This document shows, in pieces, positions 1-5,974 of a stretch of 14,172 nucleotides of DNA (the stretch's first letter is position 1; each line of letters opens with the position of its first letter). Made by a program: the position numbers and the translations under genes. The notes under the pieces are model-generated. The model did no database searches. It had not been told where the DNA came from and worked only from the letters and a program-made list of their open reading frames with translations. The stretch spans positions 1 to 14,172 of the forward strand of contig JACRBO010000296.1 of the NCBI GenBank assembly GCA_016219235.1, in the 5' to 3' direction. Source of the DNA: Chloroflexota bacterium. Its GTDB lineage: Bacteria > Chloroflexota > Anaerolineae > Fen-1058.

Positions 1-453
1 CAGCTCTACACCTTCGGCGAATTGGACCGTGACCCGCGCGGCCGCGTGATCAGCGTGGCCTACATCGCGCTGGTGCCCACGCCGTTGACGGTGCACGGCG
101 GCTCGGACACCGGCGATGCGCAGTGGTGGCCCATCAGTTCCATGCCGTCGCTGGCCTTCGATCACAGCGACATCGTGCAGTACGCGCTGACGCGCCTGCG
201 CTACAAGATCGAGTATTCCCCGGTAGGTTTTCGCCTGATGCCGCCGGAGTTCACTTTGAGCGAACTGCAAAAAGCGTATGAGATCGTGCTGGGTGAACCG
301 CTGGACAAGCGCAACTTCCGCCGCCGCATCATGGAAGCCGAAGTGATCGAGCCGCTGGACGAAGTGCGTTCGGGTGACGGGCGGCCCGCGCGCCTGTATC
401 GTTTCCGCCCCGATGCCGTGGCCGAAGTGAAGGCGCGGCGCCTGTTCCCGTAA
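1..453 (+). CDS. Nudix hydrolase-family protein with C-terminal winged helix (NrtR-like), 5' end missing
   Basis: The reading frame is open from base 1 and ends at TAA 451-453, so the start and the Nudix box lie outside the window. The visible 150 residues begin QLYTFGELDRDPRGRVISVAY, the strand and loop that follow the Nudix box in ADP-ribose-type Nudix proteins. From about residue 75 there is a winged-helix-like segment (FTLSELQKAYEIVLGEPLDKRNFRRRI) typical of NrtR regulators and their enzyme relatives. Family members either hydrolyse ADP-ribose-like nucleotides or sense them and repress NAD-metabolism genes. Without the Nudix box I cannot tell enzyme from regulator, and no NAD gene is visible nearby. 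Its stop codon abuts the next ATG directly, so the two are probably co-transcribed. Confidence 0.85.
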   Translation, partial: QLYTFGELDRDPRGRVISVAYIALVPTPLTVHGGSDTGDAQWWPISSMPSLAFDHSDIVQYALTRLRYKIEYSPVGFRLMPPEFTLSELQKAYEIVLGEPLDKRNFRRRIMEAEVIEPLDEVRSGDGRPARLYRFRPDAVAEVKARRLFP

Positions 454-1908
454 ATGAGGCGGCGACTGATAAGGGGAGCGCTATCGATCGGTCTGGCAAT
501 GACGGCGATCGGATTGTTGATCGATCTCATCGGGCGCAGCGCTGCGCCGATCGTTCGGGCCGATTGGCCCGCCCAACCCGATCGGCCCGGCGTGATCCAG
601 TCGACCAATATGTTGGTCAATCCCGGCTTTGAAGACGGCTTTTATCTGTATCCCGGCCTCGATAGCATCCGCGTGCCCAACGGCTGGCACATCCGCTGGT
701 ACACCGACACCGCGCCGGTTCCGCCCTGGGGCACGCCCGATCAATTCCGATTCTATCAGCCCGAAACGAACTTGATCGACGCGACGGTGTGGCCGTATTG
801 CTGCGCCTTCAATTTGCCGCCGCGCATTCACAGTGGGCGATATGCCGTTGAGTCGGGCAAGCGCTTTGGCAATCAAGATGTATCGTTTTATCAGACCGTC
901 GGCAACGTGCCGATCGGCGCAGTGGTCACCGCCAGCGCCTGGCTGCACGCCTGGGTCAGCAGCTGCAATCCATTCCCCACCGACGGTTCGCCGCCGCCCG
1001 ACGTAGCCTTATCGCTGCAAGGGGATAATGCCACCGGTTGTCCCGCTGATTTTTGGGCGGAAGACAGCAATCACATGCGCGTGGGCATCGATCCAACCGG
1101 CGGCACCGAGCCGCGCGCCTCGACCGTGGTTTGGAATTGGGACGCGGCCAATCCGCCGTGGTGGGGCCCGTATGATTACTACTCTTCAACTGTGCCGGTT
1201 GTGACGGTGGCGCAGGCCCACACCGTGACGATGTTCATTCGCGCGGTGACGATCATGCCCGCCAAATTCAACGCTGCTTACTTCGACGACGCGAGCCTGG
1301 AATACAGTTATCCGGTCAGTGCCAGTATGGTCGTGGAAGGTCAGTGGCCGCTGCCCGTGACTGCCACGTTGGCTGTGCAGTCGCCGGTATCGCTGACGCA
1401 AGTCACAGTCAGTGTGGAATCGGGCGAATCGATCGAGTGGGTGGACACGACGGAGATTGAGGGCGCATCTTTAGCGCGATGGCGATTTTTGCCGCTGCTG
1501 GCGGGCAAACATGTCGTAACCTTGTCAGCAGCGGAGTTGATTGCGCCTATCATGCAAACGGTGGAGGTGCCTGTGATCAGTTCAACGGTCTGGCAAGAAC
1601 AATTATTGCCTGTGGGTGAAATGACTGAGACCCAGCCGGTGTGGATTACGCTGACGCTGCACTCGCCCATCACGCTGAGTGAACCGACCGCCACGTTCAC
1701 CGATCCACTTGGTCTGCCGCTCTCAATCACCTTGAACTACAGTGAATTTCTCGATCCAGTCGTGAACTATCGCTGGTCATTTACAACGGCGCTGACCGGT
1801 TGGCACACCGTCAGCCTGTCCGCCACCGAATTCACGCAGCCCTTCATCCGATCGATCCTCGCCGTGAATACGCGCGTTTACTTGCCAGTGCTCGCGCGCA
1901 ACTGGTGA
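454..1908 (+). CDS. Secreted protein: carbohydrate-binding-like domain plus two Ig-like repeats
   Basis: 484 residues. The N-terminus is basic (MRRRLIRG) followed by a hydrophobic stretch at about 9-27, a signal peptide or anchor. I keep the first ATG because the next Met (residue 16) would remove the basic segment. Residues 52-284 open with MLVNPGFEDG and close with AAYFDDASLEY, the usual ends of jelly-roll carbohydrate-binding-like domains in secreted proteins. Residues about 289-371 and 386-470 are a tandem duplication: each has a 'SPxxLxxxT' strand, then RWxF, then a GxHxVSLSAxEF-like strand, suggesting two beta-sandwich domains. The chain ends RVYLPVLARNW, resembling a tail I recall from Chloroflexota exported proteins. 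No catalytic motif is seen, so binding or a surface role is inferred. The start lies right after the Nudix stop, with no strong Shine-Dalgarno. Confidence 0.8.
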   Translation: MRRRLIRGALSIGLAMTAIGLLIDLIGRSAAPIVRADWPAQPDRPGVIQSTNMLVNPGFEDGFYLYPGLDSIRVPNGWHIRWYTDTAPVPPWGTPDQFRFYQPETNLIDATVWPYCCAFNLPPRIHSGRYAVESGKRFGNQDVSFYQTVGNVPIGAVVTASAWLHAWVSSCNPFPTDGSPPPDVALSLQGDNATGCPADFWAEDSNHMRVGIDPTGGTEPRASTVVWNWDAANPPWWGPYDYYSSTVPVVTVAQAHTVTMFIRAVTIMPAKFNAAYFDDASLEYSYPVSASMVVEGQWPLPVTATLAVQSPVSLTQVTVSVESGESIEWVDTTEIEGASLARWRFLPLLAGKHVVTLSAAELIAPIMQTVEVPVISSTVWQEQLLPVGEMTETQPVWITLTLHSPITLSEPTATFTDPLGLPLSITLNYSEFLDPVVNYRWSFTTALTGWHTVSLSATEFTQPFIRSILAVNTRVYLPVLARNW

Positions 1909-1911
1909 TGT

Positions 1912-1992
1912 CTCACCCCTCGCCTGACGACGTTCTTCGACTTCGCTACGCTCCGCTCAGAATGCGTCGTCGGGCGAGGGGCCGGGGGTGAG
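1912..1992. repeat. Palindromic intergenic repeat between convergent genes
   Basis: The left arm 1912-1932 and right arm 1965-1992 are reverse complements (core GCCTGACGACG against CGTCGTCGGGC, one mismatch), with seven extra bases CCGGGGG in the right arm. The 32-base middle carries CGCTACGCTCCGCTC. The element starts 4 bases after the upstream stop and ends 2 bases before the SDR stop, so it fills the convergent gap. It would form a strong hairpin in either transcript and may act as a two-way terminator, although no T-run follows. The arms resemble GC-rich dispersed repeats common in bacterial intergenic DNA; copy number cannot be seen here. Confidence 0.7.
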
Positions 1993-1993
1993 G

Positions 1994-2803
1994 CTACGGC
2001 AACTGGTAAAACTGCCGCATAATCCAGTCAAACACCTTGCCGGGCAAATTCGGTTTCGCGTACACCGCCAACTGCTCGATGAACGGCCCGACGCGATAGC
2101 GCGGTCTGGGTGATTCGGACGCGATGATGCGCTCCAGCAGCTGCGCGACTGCGTCCGGCGATCCGCCGCGCATCTCATCCTGTTGAATGCGGTTGACGGT
2201 TGCTCCAAACTGCGGCTGATAGGCCGACCCGTTCAATGACTCTGCGGTGCTGCGCCGGCTGGCCGTGAGGCCGGTAGCACAATCACCGGGTTGGATCAAC
2301 ACCGCGTGAATGCCAAAGGGCCGCACCTCCAGCCGCAGCGCTTCGGTCATGCCTTCCAGCGCGAACTTCGTCGCCGAATAGATACCCTGAAACGGCAGGC
2401 CGATCTCGCCGCCCAGCGAACTGATGTTGACGATGTGACCGCGTCGCTGCTGCCGCATGACGGGCAGGGCGGCCCGGCACACGCGCAGCGCGCCGAAGAA
2501 ATTCGTCTCGAAATGCGCCTTCGCTTCTTCAATCGATGTCTCTTCCACCGCGCCGACGAGACTGTAGCCGGCATTGTTGACCACCACATCCAGCCGGCCA
2601 GTCTCCGCCACAATCCGCCCAATGCCGCGCTGCACGGCTGCATCATCGTCCACATCCATTTCCAGCATGGCATACGGCGCGGCTGTCGGGCGGCGGCTGG
2701 TGCCATACACCCGATAGCCGCGCTGATGCAAATGGGTCGCACAGATCTGGCCGATGCCAGAAGATGCACCCGTGATGAGAACTACACGTTGACTGATCGT
2801 CAT
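1994..2803 (-). CDS. Classical short-chain dehydrogenase/reductase
   Basis: 269 residues, normal for a classical SDR. It has the nucleotide motif TGASSGIG at 11-18, NNAG at 76-79, Asn101, Ser129, and YSATK with catalytic Tyr142 and Lys146. Basic residues after the second strand (SRR, 36-38) and Asp50 in the adenine region favour NADP(H). The family oxidises or reduces alcohol and carbonyl groups; retinol-dehydrogenase-like and DltE/YbbO-like members look similar, and the substrate cannot be read from sequence. GGTGA six bases upstream of the ATG supports the start. It lies downstream of the SCP2 gene but behind a strong hairpin, so co-transcription may be limited. Confidence 0.9.
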   Translation of the reverse strand: MTISQRVVLITGASSGIGQICATHLHQRGYRVYGTSRRPTAAPYAMLEMDVDDDAAVQRGIGRIVAETGRLDVVVNNAGYSLVGAVEETSIEEAKAHFETNFFGALRVCRAALPVMRQQRRGHIVNISSLGGEIGLPFQGIYSATKFALEGMTEALRLEVRPFGIHAVLIQPGDCATGLTASRRSTAESLNGSAYQPQFGATVNRIQQDEMRGGSPDAVAQLLERIIASESPRPRYRVGPFIEQLAVYAKPNLPGKVFDWIMRQFYQLP

Positions 2804-2820
2804 CTTTCACCATACATAGC

Positions 2821-2842
2821 AAGACCCGCCGGAGCGGGTCTT
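2821..2842 (-). terminator. Intrinsic-terminator-like hairpin after the SCP2 gene
   Basis: This is a perfect 9-bp stem, AAGACCCGC and GCGGGTCTT, with a 4-base loop. Read on the minus strand the loop is TCCG closed by C-G, a cUNCGg-type tetraloop known for exceptional stability; on the plus strand it is CGGA. This suggests it works in the minus transcript leaving the SCP2 gene. Only a weak T-run follows (CTTGCTATG), so termination may be partial. It sits 17 bases before the SDR start. Confidence 0.65.
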
Positions 2843-2844
2843 GA

Positions 2845-2877
2845 GATTTGATACGAAGTGTTCGCCGTATGCAAATC
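2845..2877 (-). terminator. Second hairpin at the SCP2 stop codon
   Basis: GATTTG 2845-2850 plus ATACG 2851-2855 pair with CGTAT 2866-2870 plus CAAATC 2872-2877. That gives 11 bp with one bulged base (2871) and a 10-base loop. It overlaps the SCP2 stop codon (2876-2878) and directly precedes the terminator-like hairpin at 2821-2842. It may protect the mRNA end or help termination; this is inferred from structure only. Confidence 0.45.
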
Positions 2878-3214
2878 AGCGATCCAACACTTGCTTGAAC
2901 ATCTGCTGGAACTTCATCAACAAGGGCAAATTGCCGGACACGCGGAGTTTGCCGGTCATAAACGCCGTCATCGGATTCAGACTGCCTTCGGCCACCGCCA
3001 GGTACGTCTCCTGGCTGGTCACCATCGTCGCATCCGGCTGATCGATCGTACCTTCGCGCACGCTGCATTGGCCATCGGCAATGGACACCACATAGTACCC
3101 GCCGTCATCGGCGCTGAAATCAAACTGCACAGTGGCCGATACACCTTCGGCCAGTTCCGGCGAAAAGCCTTGCGGCATGCGCTCCAGCATCAGCGTTTGA
3201 ATGGACGGCGGCAT
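2876..3214 (-). CDS. SCP2 sterol-binding-domain protein
   Basis: 112 residues, a stand-alone SCP2-fold domain. Diagnostic features are the DATMVTSQETYLAVAEG segment (61-77) and NPMTAFMTGKLRVSGNL (80-96), followed by a C-terminal amphipathic helix. The fold has a hydrophobic tunnel that binds lipids or acyl chains. Bacterial stand-alone members are mostly uncharacterised, so a lipid-carrier role is inferred. No signal peptide, so cytoplasmic. GAGGT at 3221-3225 fits the ATG. A near-consensus promoter (3243-3271) lies just upstream and two hairpins follow the stop, so this is probably its own short transcription unit, perhaps reading through into the SDR gene. Confidence 0.9.
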   Translation of the reverse strand: MPPSIQTLMLERMPQGFSPELAEGVSATVQFDFSADDGGYYVVSIADGQCSVREGTIDQPDATMVTSQETYLAVAEGSLNPMTAFMTGKLRVSGNLPLLMKFQQMFKQVLDR

Positions 3215-3242
3215 CAGCTAACCTCGATAAAAAGATGCGGCG

Positions 3243-3271
3243 AGTATAACCAAGCCTCACTGGCTTGTCAA
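3243..3271 (-). promoter_or_regulatory. Sigma-70-type promoter with palindromic spacer, for the SCP2 gene
   Basis: Read on the minus strand, TTGACA (3271-3266) is followed by exactly 17 bases and TATACT (3248-3243). Transcription would start near 3236, leaving about 22 untranslated bases that include the SCP2 Shine-Dalgarno. The -35 lies inside the last codons of the upstream ketopantoate-reductase-family gene. The spacer is largely an inverted repeat, CAAGCC-AGTGA-GGCTTG (3251-3267), which could be an operator or a small terminator for the upstream gene. Confidence 0.75.
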
Positions 3272-4294
3272 TGCAACCAGCCGATCGATCTGTCGTCGCC
3301 ACGCGGCCCGATCAGTTGTCCCGGCGGCTAACTCGCGCACGGTCGCCGTGAGCGCATCGTTGACGGGCGTCTTAACGCCGATCGATTTGCTGACGGCGCT
3401 GACCGCGCCGTTGAGATCGTCGATCTCCGATTTGGGCCGGCCCGCATTCAGATCGATCAACAGCGAAGGCAATTTCTCGCCGCGCCCCGATTTAGCCATG
3501 CGCCGCAAGATGGGCTGCAAGATCGCCAGTGGCAGGTAGCGCAAGGCAAACACCAACAGCGGTACGGGATAGCCAGGCAAAGACACAGCCTTTACCCTGA
3601 GCGCATCCATCACGGCGATCGCTTCACGCAGCGCGGCCACCTCAATGGTGAACACGCGCCGATCGGCAAACGCTTCCAGCGTGTTCATATCCAGAATGGC
3701 CGACGTGGCATTGCCCAGCATATTCAACAACAGTTTGCTCCACTTCATGGCGCGATAGTCTGCGTACACGCGCAGCGGCAAACCGATCGATGTGATAGCC
3801 TCCACAACCGGACCGCCGGGGCACGCCGGATCGATCGGGGCCAGGCCCAGCCCGCCTTTGCGCATCTCCAGGCGCACCGTGCCGACTTCAGGGATCGAGA
3901 TGGGATTCAGCACCGTGCCCGCGATGATCTTCTCGCGCCCGAAGACCTGTCCCAGTAATTCTTCATTCGCCACGCCGTTCTGCGGCGTCAACCACAACGC
4001 GATGCGATCGGCATACGGTCGCAGCGGTTCGATCGCTTCGGCAGTGTCATAAGCTTTGACGCAGCATAGCGCCAGATCGAAGCGATGTGTGTGAGCAAAA
4101 ACGTCTTCGAGCGAAGTGAAGGCTTTGACGTTATCAACGATGTATTCGCCCTCGGGTTCGATGATGTGCAAGCCGCGTGATCGAACGGCATCCACCAACC
4201 GTGCGCGATCATAAATCGTCACGCCGTGATGCGCAGCCAATTTGCCACCCAGATAACCGCCGATTGCGCCGGCGCCAATGATGAGGATGTTCAT
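3257..4294 (-). CDS. Ketopantoate reductase family (PanE/ApbA) protein
   Basis: 345 residues. It has a Rossmann motif GAGAIGG (7-13), VKAYDT (79-84) and QNG (105-107). The catalytic block WSKLLLNMLGN places Lys187, Asn191 and Asn195 where E. coli PanE has Lys176, Asn180 and Asn184, and the late SEIDDLNG block supplies Glu290. The family reduces 2-dehydropantoate to pantoate with NADPH for coenzyme A synthesis, but many paralogues act on other 2-oxo acids. It is about 40 residues longer than E. coli PanE, mostly from a hydrophobic segment at about 239-265 (PVPLLVFALRYLPLAILQPI). That makes true PanE function likely but not certain. No pan gene is nearby. No Shine-Dalgarno precedes the ATG; the seven bases before it are CTCCTCC. 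Confidence 0.85.
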   Translation of the reverse strand: MNILIIGAGAIGGYLGGKLAAHHGVTIYDRARLVDAVRSRGLHIIEPEGEYIVDNVKAFTSLEDVFAHTHRFDLALCCVKAYDTAEAIEPLRPYADRIALWLTPQNGVANEELLGQVFGREKIIAGTVLNPISIPEVGTVRLEMRKGGLGLAPIDPACPGGPVVEAITSIGLPLRVYADYRAMKWSKLLLNMLGNATSAILDMNTLEAFADRRVFTIEVAALREAIAVMDALRVKAVSLPGYPVPLLVFALRYLPLAILQPILRRMAKSGRGEKLPSLLIDLNAGRPKSEIDDLNGAVSAVSKSIGVKTPVNDALTATVRELAAGTTDRAAWRRQIDRLVALTSQ

Positions 4295-4303
4295 GGAGGA
4301 GAT

Positions 4304-4324
4304 TCACGCATCACGGATCACGTA
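4304..4324. repeat. Heptamer repeat island E (3 units)
   Basis: Three consecutive 7-base units, TCACGCA, TCACGGA and TCACGTA, lie between the DJ-1 stop (4340) and the start of the ketopantoate-reductase-family gene (4294). The reverse complement of the first unit, TGCGTGA, recurs at 5895-5901 inside island C, linking the two islands. Confidence 0.75.
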
Positions 4325-4339
4325 ATGTGTACTGCGTGC

Positions 4340-4864
4340 CTACGGTTTCTCAATCGCCGCAACCAACTCGCGGCAGAAGTCGGGGATGTCGGCCACGACG
4401 CGCCCCCACACGAGGTTGCCGCTGCGGAACGCCGGTTGATCGACCCACGTCGCGCCTGCATTGACCAGATCGTCTTTGATGCCCAGGCTGCCGGTGGCCG
4501 CGTGGCCTGTGACGATGCCCGCCGAAATGCCGACCAGGCCCGCATGACAGATCAGGCCGACGATCTTGCCCGCATCATAGATGGCCTTGACGAAGTTCTT
4601 CACGTCGGCGTAGCGCCGCATTTTGTCGGGCGCCCAGCCGCCGGGCACGACGACTGCGTCGAAGTCGGCCGCGTCGAGCGTGGTGAAGTTCGTCACGGAT
4701 TGGGCTTCCAGCGCGGTCTTGCCGCGATAGGTCTTAGGCCCATCGTGACTAACCACAATCACGATTGCGCCTTCTTCGCGCAGCCGCATCACCGTGACCC
4801 AGAATTCCAAATCCTCAAAGCCTTCGTCTACCAGAAACGCAATCTTCTTGTTTTGCAGTCGCAT
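4340..4864 (-). CDS. DJ-1/PfpI family protein
   Basis: 174 residues. The DEGFEDLEF segment gives the family acidic residue Glu14. VVVPGGWAPDKMRR (71-84) is the strand and loop before the nucleophile elbow, and ICHAG places the nucleophilic Cys106 followed by His107. PfpI/YhbO relatives are described as proteases, glyoxalases or protein deglycases; the exact activity here is unknown. The usual 'CHGP' after the nucleophile is CHAG. I place the start at 4864 rather than the upstream in-frame ATG at 4903: GGAGGA sits 4 bases before 4864, and the extra 13 residues would be encoded by the heptamer repeat. It follows fmt, separated by island A. Confidence 0.88.
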   Translation of the reverse strand: MRLQNKKIAFLVDEGFEDLEFWVTVMRLREEGAIVIVVSHDGPKTYRGKTALEAQSVTNFTTLDAADFDAVVVPGGWAPDKMRRYADVKNFVKAIYDAGKIVGLICHAGLVGISAGIVTGHAATGSLGIKDDLVNAGATWVDQPAFRSGNLVWGRVVADIPDFCRELVAAIEKP

Positions 4865-4868
4865 GGAA

Positions 4869-4874
4869 TCCTCC
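4869..4874 (-). promoter_or_regulatory. Ribosome binding site fixing the DJ-1/PfpI start
   Basis: GGAGGA on the minus strand with a 4-base spacer to the ATG at 4864. It decides this start over the upstream in-frame ATG at 4903, which lies inside repeat DNA. Confidence 0.8.
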
Positions 4875-4875
4875 G

Positions 4876-4938
4876 AATGCACAATGCACAATGCGCAATT
4901 CACAATTGAGCATTGTGCATTGTTAATTGTGCATTTAT
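4876..4938. repeat. Heptamer repeat island A (9 units), hairpin-forming
   Basis: Exactly nine consecutive 7-base units: AATGCAC twice, AATGCGC, AATTCAC and AATTGAG, then the orientation flips to CATTGTG, CATTGTT, AATTGTG and CATTTAT. Bases 4883-4894 and 4910-4921 are perfect 12-base reverse complements. After one mismatch, CAATT and AATTG extend the stem by 5 bp around a 3-base loop. The island fills the fmt/DJ-1 junction and also encodes the last 12 residues of Fmt. Confidence 0.85.
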
Positions 4939-5853
4939 GAAGTTTGGTTGCCCGCGCACAAAATCGCGCGCCGACATGGCCTTGCGGCCCGCCAGTTGTA
5001 TTTCGATCAACTCGATCAGGCCGTCGCCCGTCACCACCCCGATGCCGCCATCGGCCAATCGAATCACGGTTCCCTGATCCCTAATCCCTGATCCCTGATC
5101 CCTTCCCCCCGTTTTCAGAATCTTCACTATCTGCCCATTCCACCCCGTAAACGCGCCGGGCCACGGCATGTAGGCGCGCACGGCGCGATCGATCTCGATC
5201 GATGACCGCGTCCAATCGATCTGCGCGTCGGCCTTGCTGATCTTGGGGCTGTAGGTAACGCCTTCGGATGGCTGCATTTGCGGTTTGATGTCGCCGCTCA
5301 AATAACCGGGCAGCGTGTCGATGAGCAACTGCGCGCCGAGATACGACATGCGTTCACCCAGCGAGAGCGTCGTGTCATCCGATCGAATCGGTTCACGCCC
5401 GATGGACAACATGGGGCCGGTATCCATGCCCGCATCCATTTGCATGATGGTGATGCCGGTCTCCGCATCGCCGGCGAGGATCGCCGAGGCAATGGGCGCA
5501 GCGCCGCGATGGCGCGGCAGAATCGAACCATGCACGTTGACGCAGCCGAAGCGCGGAATATCCAGCACCGGTTGCGGCAGGATCAGGCCATAGGCAGCCA
5601 CGACGATCACGTCGGGCTGCAGGGCGCGCAGCTGCTCAATCGCGGTTGGGTCTTTGCGAAACGAGCGCGGTTGATAGATCGGTAGATTGCGCGCGGCCGC
5701 CCACTGTGCTACGGGCACGGCGGTGAGTGTCTTGCCGCGACCGGCGGGTTTATCCGGCTGTGTGTAAACCGCCAGCACCGTGTAGTCGCGAGTGAGTGCT
5801 TCCAGTGTCGGGACCGCAAATTGCGGCGAGCCCATGAAGATGAGGTTAGTCAT
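4900..5853 (-). CDS. fmt: Methionyl-tRNA formyltransferase
   Basis: 317 residues, close to the E. coli length. It transfers a formyl group from 10-formyltetrahydrofolate to initiator Met-tRNA in the cytoplasm. Seen: FMGSPQFAVPTLEAL at the N-terminus, the tRNA-contact loop PDKPAGRGK (33-41), and VNVHGSILPRHRGAAPI (105-121) with catalytic Asn106 and His108. MDAGMDTG carries Asp144, and the C-terminal domain includes GVVTGDGLIEL and AGRKAMSARDF. I start at 5853 because the frame extends upstream only through repeat DNA. Two oddities: residues about 251-262 (RDQGSGIRDQGT) are encoded by a heptamer array in a loop of the C-terminal domain, and the tail INAQLTMHNAQL is encoded by island A. No Shine-Dalgarno is visible before the ATG. 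No def gene is adjacent. Confidence 0.95.
   Translation of the reverse strand: MTNLIFMGSPQFAVPTLEALTRDYTVLAVYTQPDKPAGRGKTLTAVPVAQWAAARNLPIYQPRSFRKDPTAIEQLRALQPDVIVVAAYGLILPQPVLDIPRFGCVNVHGSILPRHRGAAPIASAILAGDAETGITIMQMDAGMDTGPMLSIGREPIRSDDTTLSLGERMSYLGAQLLIDTLPGYLSGDIKPQMQPSEGVTYSPKISKADAQIDWTRSSIEIDRAVRAYMPWPGAFTGWNGQIVKILKTGGRDQGSGIRDQGTVIRLADGGIGVVTGDGLIELIEIQLAGRKAMSARDFVRGQPNFINAQLTMHNAQL
5072..5106. repeat. Heptamer array B inside fmt, translated in frame
   Basis: Five consecutive 7-base units: CCCTGAT, CCCTAAT, CCCTGAT, CCCTGAT and the degenerate CCCTTCC. On the coding strand this reads as repeats of GGGATCA and encodes RDQGSGIRDQG. It replaces a loop of the Fmt C-terminal domain between KILK and GTVIRLADGG. 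Three units equal seven codons, so the frame tolerates unit changes only in threes. Confidence 0.85.
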
Positions 5854-5854
5854 G

Positions 5855-5974
5855 TAGTCGAGTAGTCGGATAGTGAGATAGTTGGGATGCGTGGTGCGTG
5901 ACGATTGACGAGTATCGACCAGTTGACCAATCAACCGATTACCAATTGACCGATTACCAGTTGACCGATCAACT
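5855..5974. repeat. Degenerate 7-8-mer repeat island C
   Basis: The whole peptidase/fmt junction is made of short units. On the plus strand: AGTCGAGT, AGTCGGAT, AGTGAGAT and AGTTGGGA (5856-5887), then TGCGTGG, TGCGTGA, CGATTGA and CGAGTAT (5888-5915). ACC-ending units follow: AGTTGACC, AATCAACC, GATTACC, AATTGACC, GATTACC and AGTTGACC (5921-5966). It begins 2 bases before the fmt ATG and runs into the peptidase stop codon (5969-5971). GATTACC units and the 12-mer GTCGAGTAGTCG recur in island D in the same orientation. Confidence 0.8.

Noticed and set aside
4865..4903. Upstream extension of the DJ-1 protein to 4903
   Set aside because: The extra 13 residues come partly from island A, and the strong GGAGGA site serves the ATG at 4864.
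4226..4909. Plus-strand open frame (227 codons) across the reductase/DJ-1 region
   Set aside because: It spans two real minus-strand genes and a repeat island and has no domain or ribosome binding site.
5854..5934. Upstream extension of fmt to the ATG at 5934
   Set aside because: The added residues are encoded wholly by repeat island C; the family N-terminus begins at MTNLIFMGSPQ.
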